Assembly (NCBI GenBank): GCA_003049465.1
Contig: PYSS01000099.1
Location: forward strand, 62,638 to 126,637
DNA length: 64,000 nucleotides
Reading direction: 5' to 3'
DNA from: Magnaporthiopsis rhizophila
Lineage: Eukaryota; Ascomycota; Sordariomycetes; Magnaporthales; Magnaporthaceae
Shown: in pieces, positions 1 to 11,821 of the stretch
How the letters are laid out: the number at the start of each line of letters is the position of its first letter
Numbering within the stretch: the stretch's first letter is position 1
The notes under the pieces: generated by a model
The model's database searches: none
What the model was told of the DNA's origin: nothing
Seen by the model: only the letters and a program-made list of their open reading frames with translations
Translations under genes and position numbers: made by a program

Positions 1-3000
1 ACCATGGCGGTGCGCAGCAGGTGCATGTCCGAGTTCTCCAGCGGCGGCCTGTCATCATCGCCGCCGCCGATGGCGAAGAGCTTCTCCACCACGACACTGT
101 CCAGTATGCTGTCACCCAGGAACTCGAGCCGTTCGAGACAGCCCGTCTCGGTGCCGGGCACGTTGTACGACGAGTGCGTCAGAGCCTCGACCAGCAGCGC
201 CTTGTTGCGGAATGTGTAGCCCAGAAGTCTCTCGACCGGCTTCATGGTCGCCGGCAGCTCCGTGACGCACGTCGGCGCCGCCTGGTACAGGATCTCGCGG
301 CCGAGCGCGAGGCTGCGCCAGTCCTCGTCCGGGAGGAGCAGCGAGATGCACGCCAGCGCCTTGTCCATGCCGCCCTCGATGTGCGCCGCCCCGATCAGCG
401 CCTCCACCACGTCGGCCAGCGTCTTGGTTGATATCTCTCGCTCCGCCGCCGGCTCCTGGAGCATCCTCTTCCAACCTCGGAGCGTGTGCTGCTTCGTCAT
501 AATGAACCGGTCTAGCCCAAAGGTGACCGCCGCCCGGCACAGCCTCGAGTTGGACACGATCCTATCTTTGATGAGACTCAGGTAACCTTCGGGGAACTGC
601 AGGTTGTTGGCCGCACACGTGACGGACGCGCACATCTTGAGGATGGAGTCGCCCAAGAACTCTATACGCTCGTAGTTGGTCACGTTCTGCGAACCGGGCG
701 TGCTGAGCGCCGTCACCACGAGCGCCATGTCTCTGAGTCCGAGCATCCCCAAGCGGGTCGATCTCAGCAGGTCTTCGGCCACCATATAGACCTCCATGAC
801 GTGGACAATCGAGGGGATCAGCATGCCGAACTTCCCCATCGTCATTGTCAGGCTGTCGTCGTCCACTATGCAGTCTACAGCTGGCACAATCCGGGGATAG
901 GGCTTCGTGTTCGCGTCCTGGGGCTCCTTGGCCCCTTGCGGCTCTTGTTGGGCATGTCCGCTGCCACCACCGAGATCAATGGCCGGCTTCAGCAGGCCGC
1001 AAAATCTAGGCCATTTCCGTACCACCAGATACGGTATGTCTTGCGGAGTCTCTTCCAGCCCCTTTTGGTGTTGTTGGACCAGGTGAAGGGACGGCTTCGA
1101 CGGCAGCCAAGCCTCGTAAATGTACACCGATGACTTCTTCTCATCTCGAACCATACGGGGACCTCCGGCGGCATGCTTTTCAGGCGAGAACGGCATGCTC
1201 CCGACCTGGGACGGCTGCAATGCAACACCGGGCCAGATGAATCGCAGGGCCTGACACTGATCATACACTGGGAAGCGGTGTCCGAACGACATGCTAAGCA
1301 GCGTTTGGGTATGGCTCAGCGCAAGGGCAGCGAGGGCGCCTTCGTCGTCTATGGCGCCGGCCTCGGAAATGACGAGGTCCGTATCCAAGCTGACAGTCCA
1401 GGGCAGCTGCGAATTCTGCGTCCAGTAGAGCTCGATGCGCGACAGGTTGGGGAACCGGAACGGCAGAAGCGCGTCGACCTCGCACATGACGGACCCTTGC
1501 TCATCGCTGAGCCGCAGGCGGCGCCGGTGCACCTCGCGCACCTCCTCCTCGTCCCACGCCGCGACGATGTCGGCCCAGGGGTTGTACTGCTCCCGCACCA
1601 TCATCATGCCAGGCCGGCCTTCGACATCGCGATTAGCGGCCAAGGCTTCCTCTCTGATGGGTAGCAGGTTCTCGTTCAGCAGCCCGGCCTTGTAAAGCAT
1701 CTTGTACGCCTGGAACGCCGCATCCTTGAAAGCGTTATTCTGCGACTTCCACCGCCGGCTGCTCTCGGCCCGCCGCAGATTCGGCGGCAGCGACACGGGC
1801 AAGAGCACGGTGGCGTACATATCGCCGCCTGGGACTTCGGTGATTAGGTACTCGGGCGACGGGTCCACGAACTGTCTCGACCCGATGACGCCGCAGAAGT
1901 GGTCCAGATGTTGCTTAGCGTCGTCGACTGTGATCTCCGCCGCCGTGTCCCTCGCTCGCAGAGGCGCCAGCGGCCCGTCCATATCGGTAGCTTCCGCCTC
2001 CTCTTCCTCTAGCCGTTTGAGATGGTCCAGCTCTCGCATCTCGTCCTCGTAACGGCGTTTCATCTCGGATTCGAGAGCCTCCCACTCGCGCGCGACCGGC
2101 CGCTGTCCCTCCTCGAGGAGGAGGTGGAGCTGCGACGAACGCATGCGCGCCCGTCCCCGTCTCTGTATGAACGACTTGAGGTTGGCCGGTCTGTCGAAAC
2201 ACACGACAAGGTTGCAGGCCGGGACGTCGATGCCCTCCTCCAGCACGCTCGTCGCCACGAGCAGGTTTATCCTGCCCCTGCGGAACTGCTCCAGGGCCGA
2301 GGCGCCATCCTCATCCACCATCGGGGACAGATCGTAAAAGTCCCGCTTCCGCCTGTTCTTGCCCGACGTGCCGACCATACAGCCGATCTTGTAGCGCTCG
2401 TTTATGACGGCGAACTCGGATAGCACGCTGGAGAGCACAGCCGCCGTCGCCCTCTCCTGAACAAAGACGATGCCGACTGGATCTCCTTGATAGTTTATGA
2501 GTACCCGCAGCAGAGCCTGCAACTTCGGCGCGCTGGTTTCGAATGCCGGATACGGTGGGTACGGGGGCCTGGCCTTGACTCCCAGGAGTATCTTGGCCAG
2601 ATACCTCTGCTCAGCGTCCAGCCACCCGAGCAAGTAGGGACCTCCCGTGCGCGCCTTGATGGCCCTCTTAATGGCCTGGCACATGTAGCTGTCCACCGCC
2701 CACGGCCCCATCTCGCCCAGCAGCGTCTTGCATCTACCGAAAAACGCCTTCGTCTGACTGCGGATGAACGTTTTGTGGTCGCTGAGGACTTTTTCGAGCA
2801 TCCTCTGGCTTCTCTCCGTGCCTTGAGCAAAGAGATAGATGACATACGGGTCCTCGCCGATCTTGAGCTGGTCAATCGCCTCTTTGAGTCTTCTCATGTT
2901 CGCTGTAGCGTAAGTCAGAGAGTCGGGGGATTTCGGATAAGTGTCGATCATCATCAGGGGCCGATTGACGTTGACGAGAAGCTCGTCACGGTGGGTCGTG

Positions 3001-4096
3001 GGGCCTCGGCAGACGGCATTCAGCGATGCTTCTAATGCGTCCATCGAGGCTATCTCGGATCTCACAACCGGGCTGGCCGTCAGCCCCAAGATATGGGGCA
3101 CGGCCAGCCCGGCAGCCTTGCGGGGATGATAGAATTCCATCATTATTCTCCGGCCTGCGTTTTTGCCAACAATATTGTGTGCTACAGAGTGGCAGGTTTT
3201 TGTGTAAGTTGATATACAGGAATTGATACTGGATTCAGCATGTGAGGTTTGTGTGGAAATGCCATGGGGCCGCTGACCTTCATCGAAGACAAGAAGAGAT
3301 ATGACATCCAGCGTGACGAAGGAGTGAAGGAGGGCGTCAAGCAATATCTGGTAAGGGCAAACAACAACCCGATTCCCGGAAAGGACAGCATTCCATATGC
3401 TTTGATTCGACCAGGAGTCGACATTATCATCTCCCGTGAGAATCCTGACACCAACATATGGGAGCTGCGAGCGAAGGACTTCGAATTGCTGCGTACAGAG
3501 TGTGACAGTTGGGGCAAGGAACCAGATACGCTGAGAGGGTTTGAGAGTGACCATGTTAGCACCCCAGTGGATGCGGGCCGCATTTGGGGCATAAGCAGGG
3601 TAGACTTACCTTGTTGACATCGGCTCGCTCGAGCTCTGATCGTATCCGGAGGACAGCGCTGCCAGGGGCCTTCGTCAATAATAGCGTTTTAGATGGATTC
3701 TATTTATGGGGCACTTGCACCTGAGTCTTGCCGCTCCCGGTGTCCATCTGTGATTCCAACGTTAGCAAAAGGTACGTAACTAAGAGAGACAGATGTCTAA
3801 GGGTGCCTCACAGAAACAATAATGTTCTGCTCCATGCTCGCCTGGAACAACTCCAGTTGATACACTCTCGGTGACATGGTCCCACCCGGTGTAGTGGCGC
3901 CAGGCCTAGCGCTGTCGCTCAGAGAGGCACCGCCGGACGCAGACGATGAGGAGTCGTCACGGTCTTCCAAGATGTTATTACGGCCTGGCTGAGACCCCTG
4001 GCTGCCACCAAGGTGGCCGACGACGAGGACGGTAGTCTCGTCCGCATCACCCTCTGAATCGGAGGACGACGTGCGGCCATCTTGCTGATGCGCCAT
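1..4096 (-). CDS. dcl2: Dicer-like protein 2 (RNAi ribonuclease), 3' end beyond window
   Basis: This Dicer cuts double-stranded RNA into small RNAs; fungal DCL2 serves quelling and antiviral RNAi. Five exons are read on the minus strand: 4096-3812, 3747-3719, 3658-3610, 3530-3278 and 3181-1 (open at the edge). The first about 1265 residues are present. Seen in order: a Ser/Gly/Asp-rich leader, SPRVYQLELFQASMEQN, Walker A MDTGSGKTQVAVLRI, a DEAH box whose codon for A is split by the last intron, helicase motif GLTASP, helicase C-terminal motif ATSVLEEGIDV with a downstream QRRGRARM, a Dicer dimerisation domain, then RNase IIIa (ERIEFLGDSILK, about residue 1040) and RNase IIIb (ERLEFLGDSILD, about residue 1220). 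The Walker A wording MDTGSGKTQ fits DCL2 better than DCL1. The first in-frame ATG is 4096. The intron at 3659-3718 is GC-AG. The remainder of RNase IIIb lies outside the window. Confidence 0.95.
3659..3718 (-). other. GC-AG intron inside the Dicer Walker A region
   Basis: On the minus strand the exon reads ACTCAGGT and is followed by gcaagt, a perfect GC-type donor; the acceptor is ctggcag. Splicing here joins GT to C as a Val codon and gives the family sequence GSGKTQVAVLRI. The GT donor two bases upstream would break the reading frame with this acceptor. The intron is 60 nt and the exon before it only 29 nt. Confidence 0.8.
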
Positions 4097-5267
4097 TTTT
4101 GCCAATGGAGGTATCGTCTTCGCCCTTCTGATCCAGAATCCCGAAGCGGGGATGAGGTTGCGGTGGTCCGCCTCGTCCCTCCGGCCTGACGCACGCGAGG
4201 GGCAGCAGAGGACGTCGTCAGGGGACGACGGGTGGGACTCGGCCGTAGACGCGTCTGCCCCGTCGACGCGGGCTTGGGGGTTGCGCAGGTTTCCCCCGCA
4301 GTGGAATGTGCCCCTGATGCGGAATCACTCAACAGGAGCTAAGAATGTGCTGGCTGGCTGGTGGGCAGCAATGGAGTGGATTCTGCAACAAGGCAGAAAG
4401 AGAATGGTAAAAGCTCAGACGGAGTGAAGCTGATGGTTACCGGATCTGTTTTTCTTGCCGAAAAAGGGTTAGCAAGCAGGGATTTTGGCTGTGCAAAAAG
4501 GTAGCTCTCTGTCTAGGGAGGCCGTGATGAGCAGAATGCGATGGGAGAAGCCGGGCTTAAAAGCCCCAAGGAAGTCCAAGGGCTGATTGGCATACACAAA
4601 GTGGCACTAGACATGGACACTGGTCGATGCCGGAGGCCCGCCAAGCCGAGGGCTTTGGCGCCTGGAGAAATCTCTCAGAATCTTGAGAGGGCTCCCAAGG
4701 CCAAGCCGTTGAGTTCGAGAGCAGGAAGCAACAGAACCGTGAGGTTCGAGGCGCATTCACTGCGCCTTGACGACCTGGCCACAGTCAGTCATGTGTCTAC
4801 CCCTGAAAGCTCTATGGCCGGGCCAACGACACGAATTCGGCCTTTTCAGATGCCCCGAGCAATGGGTCGACAGGCCACTTTTAGGCGGGTTGTTCACGGG
4901 CCTTTCTTGGTGCGGCCAGGTTGAATTGTCTTGGAAATTGAAGATCCAGTCCAAGCATCGGTGGGCAGCTGAGGGGTGGTGGGGGTGGACCTGGACCCGC
5001 CTAGACTTAATGACGCGCCTTGGGACCACCAACCGCTGCGACACCAAAGCGAAAATAAGCAGTTTTCACCTTCTTCGACAGTTAAAAGGTCCGTATTTTT
5101 ACATAGAGAAAAAAAAAAAAAAAAAAAAAAAAAAAGGGAAACCCCTTTTGGCGTTTTCTTTTGTGCCCCCATTTGTAGCTGGAACATTGAACCTATGAAT
5201 CAATAATCATTCAATTGATACCCCCATCACATCAGCCCGCTCTTTTGCGGGCATCAACACCCAACCC
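4097..5267. other. Divergent intergenic region between dcl2 and the RCC1-like gene
   Basis: About 1.2 kb that should hold both promoters and 5' leaders. Short open frames on both strands match no family and lack coding character. The clearest feature is a 27-nt A run at 5109-5135. No other element was recognised. Confidence 0.6.
5109..5135. repeat. Poly(A) run (27 A)
   Basis: Uninterrupted A27 about 130 nt upstream of the RCC1-like start codon. It may be a nucleosome-depleting dA:dT tract; its length may also be imprecise because homopolymers are error-prone in sequencing. Confidence 0.9.
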
Positions 5268-6644
5268 ATGATGGAACTCTATGCCGCCGGCTTCAACGCC
5301 TGGAATCAACTGTGTTTCCAGGAGCCGCCGCCACCACCGAGCGGTGACGAAGAGCCCGATGATCTCCACGAGTTCACCTGCGTGTTGGCGGATGGTGGCC
5401 GCGTCCTCGGAGATATGATCTCATCATTGTCTTACACACTCGGTGAGTAAGAGTCACAAGACAAACTACTGCTTTCACTTTGGGGACTCGATCCTGACCA
5501 TATGACTACCTATCTCGCTTCTGCTCAGTCGAGACGAGCAACGGTACAAAGGCCGCCGGCGAAGTGCCCGACGAAGACGCGGCCCTGCGAAAACAACACG
5601 GCGGCTACGTCCAGGCGGCCAACGGGTCTGTAGCGGGTAGGTTTGTTTCGAAAGAGTACCTTAACCATAGCAAAAGAATTTCCACTCATTCATATCTTCT
5701 CATGAGCGCCTAGTCCTCGTCGATGCAAGAACAGTCCGCCAATATGGCTCGATAGCGGATGCCCTAGCGTCGGCGGTCGCAACAACAGGATACAGCACGC
5801 CTACTACCAAAAGAAAAACACACCGGTTCCCTGAGGACGTGATCCAGCTGGTCGCGTACGACGTCGGCTTTGCCGCCCTATCGGCTACCGGTAGCGTGTG
5901 GACGTGGGGTGATGACAGGTATCCGGGCTGCCTGGCTCGGCCCGTTGCTGACAGTAAAAGGTAAGCATATTTTTTTTTATTAAAAGGGACCTCGTTCATG
6001 ACAAAGATGGCACTTCATTACTACAGTCCTTTTCCTGTCCAGCACGTTTTCCGAATCCTTTGCCGTTCCAGCATATTATCTGCACCTCTTTTCGCGGCGG
6101 CGATGCGGGCAGGTGAGACCTGAGGTGTCATATTGTTGTCGTGAAGAAGTGTACCCCGTCAACAAGTTCTGATAATCCAGTTTACTGACCATACATACAC
6201 AGCGCCGAGACCGCCGGCCTCGTAACGGACCTAGAGGACTTGCCGACCGGCAAGATAAAAAAGATCGCCGCAGGGGGTTATCTCCTCGCCGCCTTGACGA
6301 CCGGCGGCGATATTTACTGTTGGGGCGGACATCCCGGCAGGGAGGCCATCATCGAAGGAAGCGAAGGTATGTTGTCCGGTCCCGTCCCCGTAGTGGTGGA
6401 CGAGGACGCCGACGTGGCCGATGTCGCCGTTGGAGAGTCGCATCTGATAGTCCTCACTGATCGAGGCGACGTGTTTGTGATCGGGGAGAATACCAATGGC
6501 CAGCTGGGTCTGGGGGAGGATAGCTCAGCTTCAGTCAGGTCCTGGACCAGAGTAGAGCTACCACAGCCTCTCGTGCGGTTGCAGGAGATCGCTGGCGTTG
6601 CCGCTGGGGCCAGGTGCTCATTCATCAAGACGAAGAGCAAGTAA
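5268..6644 (+). CDS. RCC1-repeat (Ats1-like) protein
   Basis: Four exons (5268-5442, 5529-5636, 5714-5960, 6203-6644) join in frame to 323 residues. RCC1-type beta-propeller pieces are seen: MELYAAGFNAWNQL at the start, SVWTWGDDRYPG in exon 3, GGDIYCWGG and GDVFVIGENTNGQLGLG in exon 4. RCC1-family proteins act as interaction platforms or exchange factors. The size is close to yeast Ats1/Kti13, a 333-residue RCC1 protein tied to diphthamide and Elongator function, but I cannot prove orthology. Two ATGs stand together (5268 and 5271). The third intron is long for this locus (242 nt). The promoter region is shared with the divergent Dicer gene. The exact molecular role is unknown. Confidence 0.82.
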
Positions 6645-6797
6645 GCAGGCCGTGATATAGATAGGAGACCAGAAAAAGGAGTTGAAAAAGGCGTCATTCA
6701 AATCCCGTGGCCCTGGTATCCTCTATTTTGGGGTCTACTGTACAAGGGTCTGTGAGGGTTTGCCAATTAAGAGATTGTCATTGAACCAGCTGCACGA

Positions 6798-8030
6798 TTA
6801 CAGGTTGGTCAGGTAGTCCTCAATCTCCTGCGGACTGAGTTTCCTGAAACGAGGACCTTGCGCTCCCTCGACGCCCTCGACGCCCAGGAGATGGTGGGCA
6901 GGGGGTCCAACAATGCCTATCGTAGTTGATGTCCCTAGTCAGTCACGGGATCGTTTTGCGGCAAGAAAAGAAAAAAGCAGAGACACAGGATTTCTCTTAC
7001 CAATCTCGATAGAGTCGCCGTTCATCTCTCCTTCAATGGTCTCCTTCAGGGTCAGGAGCGCAATGTGGACGGCGTCCTCGAGCTCCAGGGTCTCGGTGTA
7101 CCTCTTCTCCAGAAAAGTCTTCGCGTTGGTGGCGGCCTTGCCGATAGCAGTGGCCTTCCACGGGAAGTAGCTGCCCGAGGGGTCGACCTGGTACAGCATG
7201 GGGCCGCCCTTGAGGATGCCGCCCGTCTTGCCCGAGACCTTCTTCTTCTCGCCCTCCGAGTCCTCGACCGTCTTGTCCTCCTCGTCGGGCAGGATGCCCT
7301 CGTCCCAGCCGGCGATCAACAGGCTCACGCCGTAGGGGCGGACACCGCCAGACTGCGTGGCCTCCTGCACGACCCGGGCCACGTCCTGCACCAATATCCT
7401 CGTGGGCGGGTACTCGTTGTAGATGCGCTTGTAGCCCGAGTGCGACACCTTGCGCGCCCGGTCGACCAGCACCCTGTAGTCCGGGCCCATGCCCGCATAC
7501 ACCATCCCTATGTTGGGCGTGATCAGGCTGATCTTGGAGAGCGACGACGGGTCTGCGAGGGGCGACGACGACTTCTTCTCGGTCGCGAGCACGATTCCGT
7601 TGGTCGCTGCGGGGTGCGGCGGAGCGCTGCGTCAGTATACCCATGGCCCGTCTCTTTGCTGGCGTGTATGGTGGGGGAGCAACACGCACCCTTGATTCCA
7701 AGCGCTGTGACGCCCTGGTTGACGGCGTTCAAGGCATACTCTGGAGCAAACGGTCAGTCGCAACCTCCAGCTCCCATCGATCGTGGTGGCGGCGGCGGCG
7801 GGGGAACCGGCGCAGCCAGCACATCCGGTCTTTCCAAAAGCTAGGTATTTCAAGAGAAGTGCGTACCGATCTGCACAAGCTTGCCGCTGTAGGAAACATG
7901 TCAGTCGTCTGCTCTGGGTATCTCGAGGTATTCCAACATGCGGCACGAGGCTGGCCCGCCCTGGACGGGGTCCTTCGGAAGCTCACCTTGGCGAGAAGGT
8001 GGTCAGGGAGAACGAATATCGGTCCGCCAT
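6798..8030 (-). CDS. pre8: 20S proteasome subunit alpha-2 (Pre8/PSMA2)
   Basis: A structural alpha-ring subunit of the 20S proteasome core. Five exons (8030-7987, 7886-7867, 7740-7690, 7606-7001, 6916-6798) total 840 nt, or 279 residues. The N terminus [20 protein letters not shown] is the alpha-subunit signature ([10 protein letters not shown]...GKL..IEYA). [39 protein letters not shown] and [19 protein letters not shown] identify alpha-2. The family is usually about 235-250 residues; the extra length is a charged insert at roughly residues 141-174 between LLIAGWDE and LYQVDPSG. Exon 2 is only 20 nt. The 3' end lies 153 nt from the convergent RCC1-like gene. The upstream region is shared with the RING-CH gene. 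Confidence 0.96.
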
Positions 8031-9031
8031 GGCTGCTGAGAGCTGCTCGATATGGACGGTGTCCGAGGTGACTCTATGAATCTAAGTATGCGACTGCGGA
8101 ACCGGGTGAGCTGCGCGGGGGTGGGTAGGATGCCAGGTTCGGGTTGAGGCTGTCAATTCGTGGCGGGCGAAGCTGTCTTGCCCAGCTGCTGCACCCAACA
8201 ACGCCCGCAGCTGCTGTTCTAGGCACCTTGCAGCGCGTCAGCTCTGAGTCGCTGGAGAGCTCCAGTGCGCATGGACCACCACCCACCTCAGCTAAAGCGG
8301 GTCACAGCTGCTGCCCTTCTCGTTCACGACGAAAATGCTGACATCTGATTGCTTTGCTTTATTTCCTACGTTGTTTGTATCTCTCTTTCACTTTCCTTAA
8401 TACCGTATTCCGTCCTATGCCTTTATTCTTCCCTCCGATATGCATATTTTCCGGAGGTGGGGTTACCTCGTTCTGTCGTGGACAAGGCTGTGTGGCGTCA
8501 AGCTAGGTGGCTTGTGGCTTGTGGCTGAAGACACACAGTTTCCAAGCTGTGTGATAGACACACTGTGCAGACGTCGCCCCAACCCAAAGAAAAGAAAGCT
8601 CTCCTGGTTCCGTTCCATCCGGACAATCCAGCTCGAGGTTGGTTGCCCGATTTAGACACGCCATCGGAGCCTCGGTTGGATCTGCGCTCGCAAGGCGGCG
8701 TGTTCACCAGGATGCGACCACGTGCGGCTCTCTCTTTCAGGCGATTTGTTTCACACTCTGTACAGGTCTTTCAATGACTTGAGGTAGGGGTATTCCTATT
8801 CCCTTTCCTCTCCGCCAAGCCCTCCGCAGCTCCCGTCCACCGTCAAACATCTCGCCCCCGATTGATGATACTTCCTACCACTGCTCAGAATCATCCCCAA
8901 TCGTTTGCCACCCGCGTTATTGACACTGGCCCACAGTTACACATCTCGGTGTGCAGCGCACGCGAACCCGCATATCCCGTCTCCATACTCCTGTCACGGC
9001 CTGCCACCTAACCCGATCCCGGTACACAATC
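8031..9031. other. Divergent promoter region of proteasome alpha-2 and RING-CH genes
   Basis: A 1.0 kb gene-free stretch with two outward-facing genes. It holds a 9-mer GGTGGCAAA on the minus strand (8904-8912), identical to the yeast proteasome-associated control element. A tract rich in pyrimidines (about 8340-8430) lies in the middle. No coding sequence is supported. Confidence 0.55.
8904..8912 (-). promoter_or_regulatory. PACE-like 9-mer (GGTGGCAAA) upstream of the proteasome gene
   Basis: An exact match to the yeast Rpn4 site, oriented toward the proteasome gene but 874 nt from its start, and 120 nt upstream of the RING-CH start. One such 9-mer is expected by chance about every other window of this size, and Rpn4 control is established for budding yeasts rather than for this group. 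Confidence 0.2.
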
Positions 9032-10180
9032 ATGGACGAGCCGAGTCCGCCCTTCAGATCCGAGCCCTCGTGGACCTGGGGCGATGGCATCCCCGGCGAC
9101 TTCATTACCAGTACTGGCGCCGAGCCGACACCGCAGTCGGCATCTAGCGAGGGTCTGCGCCCCCGATCGCATCCGACCCCGCAGCCTGACCCCGAACCCA
9201 AACCCGAAGCCGGGGCCGAGCCGCAAGCGCAGGCGCAAACGCAGCCGCAACAAGAACAACAAGGGCAGCCGAGGCAGCGGCACTACCGGCCACGTCAGTG
9301 TAGAATCTGCTTGGAATCAGTGCCACCGACCTTTGACGCGCCAGACGGTGGACTCTTTGGCTCGCGGCCCCGTGTCCGTTACGTATCCGAAGATCCAGAG
9401 CTCGGCCGGCTCATGAGCCCTTGCCGCTGCAAGGGCTCCCAGCGATACGTGCACGAGGGCTGCCTCCAGGCGTGGCGCCAGGCCGCACCGCTGTCGGACC
9501 GCAATTTCTGGCATTGTCCGACCTGCGGGTTCCAGTATCGCATGTCCCGCCTGCGTTGGGCATCGTGGCTCTCCAACAGGTTGACGCGCCTGGCCTTGAC
9601 CCTCGTCGTGCTCTTCACTGTCGTCTTCTTGCTCGGTTTCGTCGCAGATCCTATCATCAACCTCTACGTCGACCCTTGGGGCTGGCTCTTTGGGTTCTGG
9701 TCCGACGTCGCCGACGATTGGGACGGCCTGAAAGTGGAGCTGGAGGACGAGGAATCGTTTGGTTGGTACCTGCACTTCGTCAAGGGTATCCTCTCCCTTA
9801 GTCTCGTTGGAGCTGTCCAGGCATTCACGACCATGAATCCATTCACCTGGTGGCAGCTCCGCGTGGGCGGCATTGTCGGAGGTGGCGGAAACCAGCGGGG
9901 GCGCCGCGGCGGTGGCCGCGACCGGATGGAGAGCATTAACCTTGCGATTGTTCTTGTTGGACTGTTCACAGTCCTAGCCGTAAGTGTTTGAGCGCTGACT
10001 TATTTTTCTATTTAACTTGCATCTTCGTGGTAGCTTGCTGACGCATAAACATAGGCAACGTGGAAGTTAGTCAGTGCCTTGAGCTCGCGGGCTCTCGAGA
10101 AGGTCAGCGAGCAAGTCATGGACATACAAGGAGATGACGACGATGACGATGACGATGCCGACGATGCCGGTGGTGAATAA
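9032..10180 (+). CDS. Membrane RING-CH (MARCH/Doa10-like zinc finger) E3 ligase
   Basis: A probable membrane-bound ubiquitin ligase of 357 residues in two exons (9032-9979, 10055-10180). After a Pro/Gln/Glu-rich N terminus of about 85 residues comes a RING-CH domain: C90-x2-C93 (CRICLES), then SPCRCKGSQRYVHEGCLQAW with the characteristic Cys-x-Cys and His, then WHCPTCGFQY. Hydrophobic segments follow: LALTLVVLFTVVFLLGF, a second around FVKGILSLSLVGAVQAF, and a third, INLAIVLVGLFTVLAA, across the intron. The C terminus ends in an aspartate run (DIQGDDDDDDDD). The domain order resembles small membrane RINGv proteins of fungi; substrate and exact compartment cannot be read from sequence. The start ATG is in good context (acaatcATGG). 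Confidence 0.9.
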
Positions 10181-11821
10181 TATAAGCCCCAGTACTGGCT
10201 CTCCTTACCCTGTGTCCGCATGGCATGCTCTGCAATCATTGGAATATATATACAACTCGGCGTTACCTTCTGATGAGTCCAGTCCCAACGCCCCTGCCGT
10301 CAAATTGACTCCGCAAGCACTGCACACTCTTAAGTTGCCTCGAGCCAGCTCCCCATGGTGCGTCGACTAGTCTGTGTGCAGAGATGGATACCTCGTCGTC
10401 CCTTTGAGGCCAAGCGTCTTGCTTCGGTCTCGTTTTGGGCACGACGAGAGGTCAGCCTCGCTGTCAATGCCGCCGTTTCCTTTCTGTAAATGGCAGCGCG
10501 ACTCTTTACATCACTCTTCAGAACTCTCTTTTGTTCTTTTGGTGAAGGTGTGGTTCGGAGCGGGACGTTGACACAATTACAACCCATTTAAGCTTATTCG
10601 GACGAGAGCCATAACTTGATGCCGTGACGCCATGAATTTTTGGGTTGGTACTATGGATGCCACACCTTATTTCCTCGGGTAGCCTAGAAGCATGGCATCA
10701 GAATCCCAAACTGGTCTCCAGCTTTTTGTGATTTGGGTTGTTACCGGATCTAGCAGTCCGGGTGCACTGACTAGACTGAGGTGGCGCCGCATCGCAACTT
10801 CACACGTGGCTTTGTCACGAACGCTCGTTCACCGATGTGCGTGTGTTGGCTGCTCGCACCATCCAATTGGGTCGGTGGGAACCGACCAGGTCCAGGGAGG
10901 TGAAGGTACCATGCAGGGGTTGTCAGATAGCGGGAATAGGGGGAGGGGCGCCCTGTGGACGGTTCGCCTTTTGAGGTTGCGATGGATTTGATAATGGACA
11001 AGACCAGATTGGCCTTTGAAACGCCTCCTTTCTCGATGGCCTTTACGTTATGAACATTATGGACATTTGATCTGTTCCACTGGCCGCAAATTAGCCAGGC
11101 AATGCCTCTTTCTTGATAAGCCGGGCACCCGTTTTTTTTCTTTGCTTTTTTTTTTTTTGTCTGCTGCTTTTCCTTCGGCAGGGGAGGTACCCTGTGATAG
11201 GCCAGCTAGTTGCTGCACCCACGACGGCCAGACCCGTTTTCAACATCAAATTTCTGCCCGTCGCGACTGCTGCTGCTTGTAACGAGGCACAACCTAGCAC
11301 ACGATTCGACGTCTCAACGACATTCGCCCACGCTCGCTATCCTTTTTCTTCTTCTGTCCTTAATCCCTGCCAGCCTTCTTCACGGCTCACCGAAGCGGTC
11401 GACTTTCCTAGCACCTACCTACATTTCTATACCAATCTATATCCACAACGAGACGACAGGTTGCCGCAACAGCCCCATTGGGAATCATTGCGACCAAGAG
11501 AAGAGGAGAATTTGAGGCCACGAAACCACCCGCAACCCGAGTCCTACCAAAATCACGACGACGAAGCACCCGATCCCCGCGTAATCCTACCGTCCTACCT
11601 CTTGGACTTCGTTCCCCTGTCGATCGAACGCCAGCGAAGCTTCGACAGGAGAGCTGGGCCTAGCCAGGCAGGCGTCGACCATCGCCCTGCGGCCAAATCG
11701 ATTGAAACGGCAGCCACCTACCTGGGCATTCATTGCGCGCGTCATCGCTTCCCCGAAACGCATTAGCACGACGAGAAAGGCCTAGACGAGGGGGAGAAGG
11801 ACAGCAGGAAACAAAGAAAAA
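10181..11821. other. Intergenic region upstream of the GT34 gene
   Basis: 1.6 kb without a supported gene. The last about 700 nt, up to the mannosyltransferase ATG, are C/T-rich and look like promoter plus 5' leader. A frame open over 11113-11766 has no ATG start or recognisable domain. A T-rich patch lies at 11130-11160. Confidence 0.6.

Noticed and set aside
3249..3617. Open frame on the plus strand of 122 codons
   Set aside because: It lies antisense to dcl2 exon 4, which carries clear helicase motifs up to the DEAH box.
11113..11766. Long plus-strand frame just upstream of the GT34 gene
   Set aside because: It has no ATG at its start, no domain, and a composition typical of a C/T-rich leader.
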